Source of the DNA: Streptantibioticus rubrisoli
GTDB taxonomy: Bacteria > Actinomycetota > Actinomycetes > Streptomycetales > Streptomycetaceae
DNA: 64,000 bases
Assembly: GCF_024436055.1 (NCBI RefSeq)
Contig: NZ_JANFNH010000007.1
Coordinates: 1-64,000, forward strand
Reading direction: 5' to 3'
Part shown: in pieces, positions 53,848 through 61,313 of the stretch
Layout: every line of letters starts with the position of its first letter
How positions within the stretch are numbered: position 1 is the first letter of the stretch
Translations under genes and position numbers: made by a program
The notes under the pieces: model-generated
The model's input: only the letters and a program-made list of their open reading frames with translations
Database searches by the model: none
Told to the model about the DNA's origin: nothing

Positions 53848-54816
53848 CTAGCTGTCGTACTTGGGGTTGCACGCGGGAGTACGGGACGGATCACAGTCGT
53901 TAGAGTCCGCAGGAGTGCAGGCGCCGGTCATCCCCGGTGACGGCTGGCAGGAGTCTTCCTTGGGCGTGCACGAATCCGGTGCACACGCTGGGGTGCGGCG
54001 AGGGATGGACGCGGCGACCTTCGCCCATTGTGAGCCAGACAGCACCCCGGCCAGGCTCTCGGTTTTCACCGATCCAGCCGGGAGGAAGCGTCCGAGTACG
54101 CACGGCGTCACCGTACCGTCGGGCATGACGGCGGCGCGGCCGTTCGCGCAGTTCCCACATAACTCGCTGACGGACGGGAGAACCTTCGTCGCGTTTCCCA
54201 CGCCGCGTACGCGGTCGGTTTGGATCTCGGTGACGCCGAGGGATTCCAAGTCGGCCCGTGCGGCGTCGATACGCTGCCCGTCGAGGATGTCAACGATCCC
54301 CACTTTGATCGGGATGTGGCGCCGGACGGCTTCGGTGATGTTCGCACGGGTTTTCGCGTGGCTGCCCGTCCGACCGGTCACGCGGTCGTGCTCCTCGGCC
54401 TGGTCGGAGTAATACGAGGTAGCCAGCGTGACCTTGGGATGCGTCAGCAGCTCCCACCACTCCTCTTTGATCCGGTACAGGTTGCTGTAGAGCTGCACGG
54501 TCAACCCCAAGTCGAGGGCGAAGCGCAGCAGGTGTTCCCAGCCGGGGCGCCGGGTGGGCTCACCACCGATGAACTGGACATGGTTCACGCCGAAGGTAGC
54601 GGCATCGTGGATCACCTTCTTCCAGTCCTCGTCAGTCATGGTGCCGTGCCCCTGCGTCGGGCCTGCCTGGGCATAGCAGTGCGAGGGGCAAGTGAGTTGG
54701 CAGTTCCCGGTGATCTCCAGTTCGAGGAACGTCACGGGCCTGGCGGTGCTGTCGAACAGTTCGTCACTGACCAGGGACTTGCCGGTCCGCAGGTCGATCG
54801 CTGTCGTTCCTGTCAT
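53848..54816 (-). CDS. radical SAM/SPASM-like enzyme with Cys/Pro-rich C-terminal tail
   Basis: This 322-residue radical SAM protein has the cluster motif GNCQLTCPSHCYAQAG, with one extra residue between the second and third cysteines compared with the canonical CxxxCxxC, and GGEPTRRPGW for SAM binding. A SPASM-like cysteine set follows (LCGNCANG; TVTPCVLG). The last 48 residues hold seven cysteines in Cys-x-Pro-type repeats (SCTPKEDSCQPSP; ACTPADSNDCDPS; ACNPKYDS). The tail may bind metal or be a fused peptide substrate; both are inference. ATG at 54816 follows GGGAGGG. It is followed by the methyltransferase and preceded by four small genes. Confidence 0.85.
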   Translation of the reverse strand: MTGTTAIDLRTGKSLVSDELFDSTARPVTFLELEITGNCQLTCPSHCYAQAGPTQGHGTMTDEDWKKVIHDAATFGVNHVQFIGGEPTRRPGWEHLLRFALDLGLTVQLYSNLYRIKEEWWELLTHPKVTLATSYYSDQAEEHDRVTGRTGSHAKTRANITEAVRRHIPIKVGIVDILDGQRIDAARADLESLGVTEIQTDRVRGVGNATKVLPSVSELCGNCANGRAAVMPDGTVTPCVLGRFLPAGSVKTESLAGVLSGSQWAKVAASIPRRTPACAPDSCTPKEDSCQPSPGMTGACTPADSNDCDPSRTPACNPKYDS

Positions 54817-54861
54817 GGTGCGTGATCCCTCCCTGTTGGAGTGGTGCACTGCACTTACTGA

Positions 54862-54945
54862 CCCGCCCCGGCCCGTGAATCCAGACCGACGACCGGGGCG
54901 GGTACTGCGCCCGTCCTCACTCGACCGAGGAATGGCCGGACGGGC
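54862..54945 (-). promoter_or_regulatory. two hairpins in the leader of the radical SAM gene
   Basis: Stem 1 has CCCGCCCCGG/CCGGGGCGGG arms (54,862-54,871 and 54,893-54,902). Stem 2 has GCCCGTCC/GGACGGGC arms (54,909-54,916 and 54,938-54,945). They fill the 142-bp gap between the small Cys protein and the radical SAM gene, and could act as an attenuator or RNA processing site. Confidence 0.5.
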
Positions 54946-54958
54946 GTCTTGCTCCCGA

Positions 54959-55201
54959 TCAGCTCCGTGTGATCTTGGGGTCCGGTCCGGGAAGATCGCT
55001 GGCAATCCGGCGGAGGTCCTCGGGGTGCCCGTATTGCTTGTGCAAGCGCATGGCCTCGGTGGTCGCTGCGACTCCATCCGCGTCACGGGCTTTGGTTAGC
55101 TTCCGAATCTGTTTGCAAAGCTTCGCGCACTGGACACAAGCGCCGGGGTCTACCTGCCCGGCACGGGGAGCAGTCAAGTTCAGAAGTTCCTGAACTGACA
55201 T
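54959..55201 (-). CDS. small protein with CxxCxxxC motif in the radical SAM operon
   Basis: I do not recognise this 80-residue protein. It has a Cys cluster (DPGACVQCAKLCKQIRKL) followed by an amphipathic helical part (ADGVAATTEAMRLHKQYGHPEDLRR). ATG at 55201 has an excellent AGGAAGGA signal. A strong hairpin precedes it. It could be a peptide substrate, a partner of the radical SAM enzyme or a metal-binding regulator. No leader/core layout is obvious. Confidence 0.65.
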   Translation of the reverse strand: MSVQELLNLTAPRAGQVDPGACVQCAKLCKQIRKLTKARDADGVAATTEAMRLHKQYGHPEDLRRIASDLPGPDPKITRS

Positions 55202-55223
55202 GTCGTTCCTTCCTGGTGCCCCA

Positions 55224-55277
55224 TCTCTGCCGGATCCCCCGGGGGGCACCGGGGGTTTCGGGTCCATCCGGCAGAGA
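55224..55277 (-). terminator. strong hairpin upstream of the small Cys protein
   Basis: 12-bp perfect arms TCTCTGCCGGAT/ATCCGGCAGAGA (55,224-55,235 and 55,266-55,277), extended by CCCC/GGGG. It lies between the 70-residue gene and the ribosome-binding site of the 80-residue gene and may partly terminate or protect the message. Confidence 0.55.
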
Positions 55278-55284
55278 CGGGGGG

Positions 55285-55497
55285 TCAACGGTGGGCGGTA
55301 TGGCCTTGGTTATCGCTGTGTGGTCTGCACCTCTCACAGCCGCGCAGGCACGGCGGGTGGTAGGGACCGGGTAGGGAGACGACACCGGAACGCACGTCCA
55401 GGGCTCCTCCGTATTCCGTCCACCACCCCTGGGGAGACCCTTCGTACACGGCGTCTGCGAAGACGTCATGCGTGGGCATGCGGTCATCCATACTCAT
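55285..55497 (-). CDS. small hypothetical protein (70 aa) in the radical SAM operon
   Basis: It encodes a Trp/Tyr/Gly-rich centre (AVYEGSPQGWWTEYGG) and a Cys pair (HPPCLRGCERC) near the end. ATG 55497 overlaps the preceding stop codon (TGATG), so translation is coupled; ATG 55491 is an alternative. Family unknown. The coupled small genes suggest subunits or substrates of one system. Confidence 0.6.
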   Translation of the reverse strand: MSMDDRMPTHDVFADAVYEGSPQGWWTEYGGALDVRSGVVSLPGPYHPPCLRGCERCRPHSDNQGHTAHR

Positions 55498-55673
55498 CAG
55501 CGGTTCGCGGTTTTGTGCGGGTGATTGGCAAGCTCCTGGCTGCACTGCCGGACGGTGATCGGGCTCCCCGCAGTCCGAGCTGCTTCTCGTTGCCGGGCCA
55601 GTGCGCCGCACACGTCGCACCCCTCTACCGGCACGGGTTCAAGGGGTGGTTCCGTCCGCGCCGGAGTGCTCAC
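55497..55673 (-). CDS. small CxxC protein (58 aa)
   Basis: The protein reads PVEGCDVCGALARQREAART then ITVRQCSQELANHPH. This GCDVC...L..QR...C..E...HPH pattern is conserved in many small Streptomyces proteins of unknown function, often near XRE/DUF397 pairs. GTG 55673 overlaps the preceding stop (GTGA). A small zinc-binding or regulatory protein is plausible. Confidence 0.7.
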   Translation of the reverse strand: MSTPARTEPPLEPVPVEGCDVCGALARQREAARTAGSPITVRQCSQELANHPHKTANR

Positions 55674-55969
55674 CGCGCCACCTCCACGCCGAGAATGGTG
55701 TGCGGGCCTACGTCTACGCCCATCGTTGCCAGCATCAGGGCACGTCGCCGTTGCCGCTGCTGCCGTTGCTCGTGAGCGAGCACGTACGGGCGGACGATGG
55801 GCAGCGCTTCCCCGTCCAGCAGCGTTGCCATTCGACGTGGTACCCGTGTTACCTGAGACGGCTTCACGGGTTCGGCGGAACGCTGGTGCGCACGGGCGTG
55901 ACGGCCTGGCGGGCGGGGAGCGGACCAAGCCCTGACCCGCCCAAACCAACAAGCGATAAACTCACGCAT
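55670..55969 (-). CDS. small basic hypothetical protein (99 aa), first gene of the operon
   Basis: The N-terminus MREFIACWFGRVRAW and the C-terminal stretch LPIVRPYVLAHEQRQQRQRRRALMLATMGVDVGPHTI match a group of Streptomyces proteins located just before such operons and divergent from XRE-DUF5753 genes. ATG 55969 follows AGGAG with 8 nt spacing. Function unknown. Confidence 0.72.
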   Translation of the reverse strand: MREFIACWFGRVRAWSAPRPPGRHARAHQRSAEPVKPSQVTRVPRRMATLLDGEALPIVRPYVLAHEQRQQRQRRRALMLATMGVDVGPHTILGVEVAR

Positions 55970-56153
55970 GTTGACGCTCCTAGCTAGCGTTGGCCACGCC
56001 CCGGGACCGGTCGCACGGTCGCCGGGGTCCTTCTTGTAGCTGAGGGTCACCAACTCACCACAGGCGCAGTAGCCTAGGAAGACTTGAATCCCATCGTTCA
56101 AGTCCTGGCAGGGATTCGTGCCTGTCTAGGGCGCCGTAAGGGGAGGTCAGGGG

Positions 56154-56978
56154 ATGGCTGGGGAGGGTCGGCCCGAAAACTTGACTCCGCTGGAGCGGTT
56201 CGGAGTTGAGGTCAGGGAGGTCCGCCGGGGGCGGAAGATCACGCAGAAGCACTTAGCCACTATTGCCGGGTACTCCGAGGGGTACGTGAGCAAGGTTGAG
56301 TCCGGCACGATCATGCCTTCTCAAAAGTTCGCCGATGCCTGCGACTTGGCGTTTGGAACGAACGGTCTATTTAGGCGCTTACGGAACCATATCCAGGAGG
56401 GAGACAGTCCCACATGGTTTGTTTCGTATCTAGAGCTGGAACGAAAAGCCTTGCGCGTCCTGGACTTTTCAGCGACGCAGATTATGGGCATGCTGCAAAC
56501 GGAAGATTACGCCCGGGCAATCTACCGTGCGGGGCGTGCTCGTGAGTCCGAAGAGCGGATTCAGGGCTTGGCGCGGGCGCGAGTTCGACGACGCGAAGTC
56601 TTAGAGCAGGACAGGCCACCACTGCTGTGGGTCGTCCTGCATGAGGCATGTCTACGGACTCCTGTGGGTGGCCGACGCACCATGGCTGACCAGCTTGAAC
56701 ACCTTGTCACGTGGGCCTCGGGGCCAAGGGTCGACATACAGATCATCCGGCACTCGACTGGTGCCGCTGCTGCTCACTCGCTTCCATTCACAGTGCTGAC
56801 CTTTGCCGGTGAGCCTGCCATCCTGTACGCGGAAGATGTTCAAGGGGGGAGGCTTTACCGCTCACCGGAAGCTGTCGACAGGGCCATGGAAAACTATGAT
56901 CGTCTGCGAGCGAACGCCATGTCACCTGACGATTCGATTCATTTTGTCCAGAGTCTACTCAAGGAATACACGTCATGA
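56154..56978 (+). CDS. XRE regulator with DUF5753 (Scr1-type)
   Basis: This 274-residue protein has an N-terminal helix-turn-helix (KITQKHLATIAGYSEGYVSKVESGTIMPS) and a C-terminal DUF5753 domain (LQTEDYARAIYRAG, then ADQLEHLVTWASGPRVDIQII). It pairs with a DUF397 gene overlapping its stop, the Scr1/Scr2-type arrangement described in Streptomyces as a toxin-antitoxin-like regulatory pair. ATG at 56154 (with ggggaggtcagggg upstream). It is divergent from the radical SAM operon and may control it. Confidence 0.9.
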   Translation: MAGEGRPENLTPLERFGVEVREVRRGRKITQKHLATIAGYSEGYVSKVESGTIMPSQKFADACDLAFGTNGLFRRLRNHIQEGDSPTWFVSYLELERKALRVLDFSATQIMGMLQTEDYARAIYRAGRARESEERIQGLARARVRRREVLEQDRPPLLWVVLHEACLRTPVGGRRTMADQLEHLVTWASGPRVDIQIIRHSTGAAAAHSLPFTVLTFAGEPAILYAEDVQGGRLYRSPEAVDRAMENYDRLRANAMSPDDSIHFVQSLLKEYTS

Positions 56979-57187
56979 GCAATGCCCAAAACACTGATAC
57001 CGCTATCTGGATCACGTCGTCCTATAGCTCATCCAATGGGGGACAGTGCGTTGAGGTTGCTGCGCAGCCCTCCGGCGTCCGCGTTCGCGACTCCAAGGAT
57101 CCCGCTGGGCCTGTGCTGACGTTCAAGGCGTCGGCCTGGGCGCAGTTCGCGGACGCGGTGAAGAGTGGGGAGCTGTCGACAAGCTGA
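56975..57187 (+). CDS. DUF397 protein (Scr2-type partner)
   Basis: This 70-residue protein has the DUF397 core WITSSYSSSNGGQCVEVA and VRVRDSKDPAGPVLTF...WAQFADAVKSG. Its ATG overlaps the XRE gene by 4 nt. In the Scr pair it binds the DUF5753 regulator and modifies its activity. Confidence 0.92.
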   Translation: MSNAQNTDTAIWITSSYSSSNGGQCVEVAAQPSGVRVRDSKDPAGPVLTFKASAWAQFADAVKSGELSTS

Positions 57188-57339
57188 TCCAGATGTAGGC
57201 ATTGACGTTCCCGCCCCGAGTAGTCGAGGGATCACGGAGCCTCGGTCGTCTCTGTGGCGATCCGGGGCTCCTTGCATGGCGTGTAAGCGGCGGAAGGGGC
57301 GGCCTGCCGGAGTCCAGTCGGTTCGGCGGCACCACGATA

Positions 57340-57385
57340 CTTAGGCAGGGGACCAGGTAGCCTGTTGACTGCTCCCCTGCCTAAG
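57340..57385. promoter_or_regulatory. inverted pair of Kor-type 17-bp operators before SH3 gene 1
   Basis: CTTAGGCAGGGGACCAG (57,340-57,356) is followed by CTTAGGCAGGGGAGC on the opposite strand (57,385-57,371). The same motif occurs before SH3 gene 2 and before the transfer operon. TTGACT lies between the two copies. Confidence 0.7.
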
Positions 57386-57451
57386 TTGCAAGCTGGATCT
57401 CCCTGGGCGTGCGCCACAAGGGGCGTTCGCTGGCGATTCAAGGGGTGTTCT

Positions 57452-57907
57452 GTGCGACGAACAAGTGTGACGGTGCGTCAGCGCCTACGGGGGCTGGTCC
57501 TGGTTGGCGCCGTGGTGTCCGGTCTGGGCCTGGTCGGGTCCGTGGCCATTCCGGCCGTAGCCGCTATGCCTTCCGATGGGGGCAGCTCGCTGGTGGCCGG
57601 TCCGGCTGCCGGGGAGATCAGCGCTCCGGTGCCGGTGCTGGTGGACGGTCTGCGGCTGCGTACGGCTGGCAACTTGAACGGTGACGTTGAGGGGCTGCTG
57701 TACACCAGTGATCAGGTCAACGTGATCGCTTCAAGCACCGACATGGACGGCGGCACCTGGTATGAGGTGTCGCTTCCCGAAGCGAGCGCGGGCGGTCTGG
57801 ACTCCGGGGCGGTCGGCTGGGTCTACGCGGCCTATGTCGGCACTCCCAGCACGGTGTCTGGGGATGGCTACTACGGTCCGGGCAACCCGGTGGCCGGTCA
57901 CGACTGA
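57452..57907 (+). CDS. secreted SH3-like protein 1
   Basis: This 151-residue protein has a signal peptide (LVLVGAVVSGLGLVGSVAI, ending near AVA) and a bacterial SH3-type domain (VDGLRLRTAGNLNGDVEGLLYTSDQVNVIASSTDMDGGTWYEV...GWVYAAYVG). GTG at 57452 follows AAGGGGTG. SH3b domains bind cell-wall peptides. It is preceded by Kor-type operators like those of the transfer genes, so its expression may be tied to conjugation. It is paralogous to the next gene. Confidence 0.82.
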   Translation: MRRTSVTVRQRLRGLVLVGAVVSGLGLVGSVAIPAVAAMPSDGGSSLVAGPAAGEISAPVPVLVDGLRLRTAGNLNGDVEGLLYTSDQVNVIASSTDMDGGTWYEVSLPEASAGGLDSGAVGWVYAAYVGTPSTVSGDGYYGPGNPVAGHD

Positions 57908-57931
57908 GGTGGGCCTCCTCCTTCGCCCCAA

Positions 57932-57948
57932 CTTAGGCAGGGGACCAG
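57932..57948 (+). promoter_or_regulatory. Kor-type 17-bp operator before SH3 gene 2
   Basis: CTTAGGCAGGGGACCAG, identical to the copy at 57,340 and 60,640, lies 70 bp upstream of the start codon. Confidence 0.75.
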
Positions 57949-58017
57949 TCCTCTGACTGTCTACGTGTGGCGCCGGGCGGGTCTCGGCGCCACACATCCA
58001 CGATCAAGGGGGTAGCA

Positions 58018-58410
58018 GTGCGTTTTGTTCGTACATGTGTGAGCGCTGTGGGGGCGGCCATTGTGGTGCTGGTGGCGTTGGGTCTGGGGGTGGCTCCAGC
58101 GAACGCTGTCGCTCCGGCTGCTGCGTCCGCTGTGGTGGTCCACCATGAGCGGTTGATGCCGCGCGATACCTATACGACTGAGATCGATACGGACGGCGTA
58201 AGGCTGCACTCGGGTGCGGGTTCTGGCTCGGTCGTCGGGTTGCTGTACAGCGGTGACTCGGTGGAAGTCCTGACCACATCGGGGAGTTGGGCGCGGGTTT
58301 ACCTCACCTTTGAAAGCTCTGGCGGGCTGCCTGCTGGGTCGGCGGGTTGGGTGTGGGATGGCTACTTGGCCTGCGCCCCCTCGACGCCTACGGGTGGGGT
58401 CTGCGGCTAG
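58018..58410 (+). CDS. secreted SH3-like protein 2
   Basis: This 130-residue protein has a signal peptide (AAIVVLVALGLGVAPANA) and an SH3-like domain (TDGVRLHSGAGSGSVVGLLYSGDSVEVLTTSGSWARVYL...GWVWDGYLAC). GTG at 58018 follows AAGGGGG. It lies 110 bp after its paralogue with its own copy of the 17-bp operator. A role at the cell surface during element transfer is an inference from this shared control. Confidence 0.8.
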   Translation: MRFVRTCVSAVGAAIVVLVALGLGVAPANAVAPAAASAVVVHHERLMPRDTYTTEIDTDGVRLHSGAGSGSVVGLLYSGDSVEVLTTSGSWARVYLTFESSGGLPAGSAGWVWDGYLACAPSTPTGGVCG

Positions 58411-58951
58411 GGCTCCTCGTCGGCATCGGCCGCAGCCGGTGTTGCTCGTCCTCGTCTGCCTGGTCCAACTTCGTGCCGCTGGATGCCTCAGCCCAAGACA
58501 GGCAACCACGGCGATACGGTGTGCCGACCGGGCAGGCGCGCGTGTGCCACCTGCACCCCCGCCGGTAGGTACCACTCCTCCATGGTTTTTTCGTCACGGC
58601 CGGTACCGCCCGAGACTCCGCAACCGGAAGTGCTGCCTACGGTCCGCAGGTGCGCACGTGCGTGTCACGCGAAGCGAGCGCAACCGGTTCCGGTCAGCAC
58701 GCGTCGGCCTGCACGCTGTTGGCGGCGCGTAGGGGAAAACCGGCTGGTCAGAAGGATATGAATCACGACTAGCCCTCGTCAGTGGCCGGTATGAGGCGTA
58801 CGATTTGAGATTCCCCTGAGGTCTGTGTGACCGGCTAGGGGACGTCAACTCGCCTTACCTGATGCGGCCTTGAGCGCGTGGACGGCGCGGCGGCGCGGCA
58901 TCATCAGCGACTCCGGGGCGCCGTGGGGGGTCCTGGGATGGGAGTGTTGCG
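58411..58951. other. 541-bp stretch without a supported gene
   Basis: A possible 92-residue frame from ATG 58483 (Cys-containing start VCRPGRRACATC) lacks a ribosome-binding site and family resemblance. Nothing else convincing is visible. Confidence 0.4.
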
Positions 58952-59218
58952 GTGGACGGCGCGGCCACCTGGCAGGAAGATTTCGATGATGGCGAGTACC
59001 GCCCTGAGGTGGACTACGCCGAACGATGGGCGGAAGCGCAGACAGCAGCGGAAAGACTGATGCGTGCGCTGGAACAAGCGGGGATTGAGGTTGAGGGCCA
59101 CCCGGTACGGCTGCGACCGCATATGAGCGCGTCGGGACGGCCGTGGGTGAAACTCACCGCCCGGTCTGCGGATCTCCTCGTGGCTTACCTGGTGTCGATG
59201 GAGACTTGCCCGAAATGA
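58952..59218 (+). CDS. small acidic AICE-type protein (88 aa)
   Basis: The protein reads YAERWAEAQTAAERLMRALEQAGI then GRPWVKLTARSADLLVAYLV. This resembles small helical proteins found near kor/tra genes in Streptomyces integrative elements. GTG at 58952 follows GGGAG. Function unknown. Confidence 0.65.
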   Translation: MDGAATWQEDFDDGEYRPEVDYAERWAEAQTAAERLMRALEQAGIEVEGHPVRLRPHMSASGRPWVKLTARSADLLVAYLVSMETCPK

Positions 59219-59305
59219 GTCGGGTGTGACTCACCTACTGCCCCCAACACCCAACCCCCCGGCGGGGGCGGAATCCGCGGTGCCACTCCGGACGGGAGGA
59301 ACGAC

Positions 59306-59464
59306 ATGACCTGGAAGAACCGAGCCGGTCACCGGGTATGGGTAGAGGTGACGACGCGGGGAGAGTTTCTCCGCTGCGACGGCTGCCGGACGCGGAAGTT
59401 GATCACGGGCGTTCAACCGAGCCGGTTTACCGCCCAGCAGCACGCAGACACGTGCAACCGCTGA
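59306..59464 (+). CDS. small zinc-ribbon-like protein (52 aa)
   Basis: ATG 59306 with GGGAGGA upstream encodes MTWKNRAGHRVWVEVTTRGE followed by a CDGC pair (LRCDGCRTRKL) and a late cysteine (HADTCNR). The Cys/His set could bind zinc. It lies between the 88-residue gene and the repressor. It is a good candidate missed by length cut-offs. Confidence 0.6.
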   Translation: MTWKNRAGHRVWVEVTTRGEFLRCDGCRTRKLITGVQPSRFTAQQHADTCNR

Positions 59465-59527
59465 CGCCCGACAGCGCAGGCCTGGTGGTCGCCGCCCTAG
59501 GTCCTGCACTGCGATAGGGAACAACGC

Positions 59528-59555
59528 GCCCCCGCTGGCTGATGCTGGCGGGGGC
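59528..59555 (+). terminator. hairpin after the small genes
   Basis: Arms GCCCCCGC/GCGGGGGC (59,528-59,535 and 59,548-59,555), followed by ttcgt. Likely ends transcription of the two small genes. Confidence 0.6.
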
Positions 59556-59653
59556 TTCGTACTGCTCGGGTGGTGGCTTTCGCGCGCGACGCACGCCCCG
59601 GCGACCGACCGGAACGGCGGAACGTCGCATGCCGGGCGGGCGTCGGGGCGGGC

Positions 59654-59677
59654 GGCGCGCGCCGTAAGGCGCGCGCC
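59654..59677 (-). terminator. hairpin downstream of the GntR repressor gene
   Basis: GGCGCGCGCC-gtaa-GGCGCGCGCC: perfect 10-bp self-complementary arms, 21 bp after the repressor stop. Confidence 0.6.
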
Positions 59678-59697
59678 CTTGAGTAAGTAGAGAAAAG

Positions 59698-60486
59698 TTA
59701 CTCCGCTGCGCCTTCGGCCTTGCGCGGGCGCTTGGCCTTGGTCCTGGTCGCGGTGAGAGGGAACGCTAGGGAGGTGCGAGCGGCGGAGCAGCGCAGTTGC
59801 TCCGCTATCAGCGGTCGTTCGTCGTGGTGCGTGACGCGGTAGGTGATCAAAACCGTCGGGCCTGTATCGCCCAGGGCCATTGCCACCTGCTCATCCGGTA
59901 GCGCGGGCCTCGCAGTCACGTACTCGGTCCACGCAAGATCCTCATGTCCGGCGTCCCGCAGCTCGGTGTAGAGCTCGGTTACGGGCATGGTCGGGGTGTT
60001 GATCACGCTGGGTGCGGTGGTCGCCAGATCCATGGGAATGATCAGCGCATGCAGTGCCCGATGCCCTGCATCGTCCACCAACACCCGGGTCACCCTTAGA
60101 GCCTCGTCCTCGTCGTTCGGATCCCGCCCAAGGAATGACGCTGACATACCGTCAATGACCGTGCGCTCTACCTTCGGTTCGCCTACCTGGGTGTAGCCGT
60201 GCTCCTGGTGGCGGCGGCCGGTGCGCGTGATCTGGCGCGTGATCGTCGCTGCCGGGGCGGAACCTGCCAGCACGAAGGTGCCTCGGCCCTGCTGCCGCTC
60301 CACCAGCCCTCGGTTTCTCAGCTCCTGGAGGGCGTAACGAACGGTGTTCTTGCTGACACCCCATTTGGCGATCATTTCCGACTCTGAGGGGAGACGGGAT
60401 CCGGGGGCGTAGGTACCGGCTGCGATCTCGTCAGCGTAGTAGCTGGCGATCTGCTGGAACCGTGCGACTGGCGGCTGTAGCTCCAC
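59698..60486 (-). CDS. KorSA-like GntR family repressor of the AICE
   Basis: This 262-residue GntR/HutC protein has a winged helix (GSRLPSESEMIAKWGVSKNTVRYALQELRNRGLV) and a UTRA-like effector domain. GTG 60486 has AGGAGG about 10 nt upstream. In pSAM2-type elements the KorSA repressor has this fold and position and silences replication/transfer through a conserved 17-bp site. Motifs CTTAGGCAGGGGACC and relatives lie in its divergent promoter, and before two SH3-like genes, supporting this role. Confidence 0.82.
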   Translation of the reverse strand: MELQPPVARFQQIASYYADEIAAGTYAPGSRLPSESEMIAKWGVSKNTVRYALQELRNRGLVERQQGRGTFVLAGSAPAATITRQITRTGRRHQEHGYTQVGEPKVERTVIDGMSASFLGRDPNDEDEALRVTRVLVDDAGHRALHALIIPMDLATTAPSVINTPTMPVTELYTELRDAGHEDLAWTEYVTARPALPDEQVAMALGDTGPTVLITYRVTHHDERPLIAEQLRCSAARTSLAFPLTATRTKAKRPRKAEGAAE

Positions 60487-60546
60487 GACGCGGATGCCTC
60501 CTCGGGCGGGGTGTCAGACCTACGTGGCATAAGGCGCGCTTCTCCA

Positions 60547-60656
60547 CTTACACAGGGGACAGGATAGGTGCTCGCCTAGACCTGCACACGGGCGCATGGG
60601 GGGCGCACCTGGCGCACCTAGGCAGGGGATAGCGGCGATCTTAGGCAGGGGACCAG
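60547..60656. promoter_or_regulatory. cluster of Kor-type operators in the repressor/transfer promoter
   Basis: Three boxes are seen: cttacacaggggaca (60,547-60,561, degenerate), cctaggcaggggat (60,617-60,630) and the perfect CTTAGGCAGGGGACCAG (60,640-60,656). The last lies 78 bp upstream of the first transfer-operon gene. Confidence 0.75.
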
Positions 60657-60733
60657 TGGACCAGGGAACCTGTGGGCGAGTGGACACGTTAGGCGGGTAG
60701 GGCTTCGGCCCGACCTACCGGAAGGGAGAGAAC

Positions 60734-61105
60734 ATGCAAAAGCCGATAGCGGCGGACCGGTTTGATGCCGCGCTCTGCATGGTCCCGCCGCGTCAGCGCA
60801 CAGATCAGGCGGGGCGTCCGCGCAAGGATGCGGACGGTGTCGTCCAGTGGCTGGTCACCGTTGCGGTCACCGCGACCAAAGGCAACCGCATCGAATCTGA
60901 AACGATCGATATCGTCGTCCCGGGCGAACCACAGGGCATCACCGTGGGCATGCCGGTCACGATCACGGACCTGTGGCATAACGACTGGACGATAGACGGG
61001 CGGTCTGGCGCTACCTGGTCGGCGGCGGACATCACCCCCGCCACCCCCAGCACCCCACCTACCTCCGCTCCGACCGCGCGGGGCAGCAAGGGGGGTGATG
61101 GCTGA
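60734..61105 (+). CDS. AICE operon protein (123 aa), unknown function
   Basis: Found as first gene of the transfer operon: it has a beta-rich core (VVQWLVTVAVTATKGNRIESETIDIVVPGEP then GMPVTITDLWHNDWTIDGRSG) and a disordered Pro/Thr tail. It is preceded by GGAAGGGAGAG. Such proteins often precede TraSA in Streptomyces elements; a single-strand DNA-binding-like role has been guessed for some, but nothing here shows it. Confidence 0.7.
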   Translation: MQKPIAADRFDAALCMVPPRQRTDQAGRPRKDADGVVQWLVTVAVTATKGNRIESETIDIVVPGEPQGITVGMPVTITDLWHNDWTIDGRSGATWSAADITPATPSTPPTSAPTARGSKGGDG

Positions 61106-61311
61106 TGCTGACCCCCAACGATGAACATCAGTTCCACGTCCTCATGGACGACCTGCGGTCGCTGACCGGATGTCGGGCGCTTCTGGAGACGGAAACCGAC
61201 TTGGCTACCGTCCAGTTCTTGCTGTCGCTGGTGGGGCAACGCGGTGAAGACGCCTCGGAGCGTGCGCGGCTGCTGCTGGCGCGGATCCGAGCCTCGGACG
61301 CGGGAGACTAG
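61105..61311 (+). CDS. small helical AICE protein (68 aa)
   Basis: The protein DEHQFHVLMDDLRSLTGCRA ... LLSLVGQRGEDASERARLLLARI is all-helical. ATG overlaps the previous stop (TGATG), and traSA follows 3 bp after its stop. Function unknown. Confidence 0.65.
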   Translation: MLTPNDEHQFHVLMDDLRSLTGCRALLETETDLATVQFLLSLVGQRGEDASERARLLLARIRASDAGD

Positions 61312-61313
61312 CC

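Noticed and set aside
52702-55969. Calling the radical SAM operon a graspetide or FxLD lanthipeptide cluster
   Set aside because: No ATP-grasp ligase, LanC-like protein or recognisable precursor with the diagnostic motif is present.
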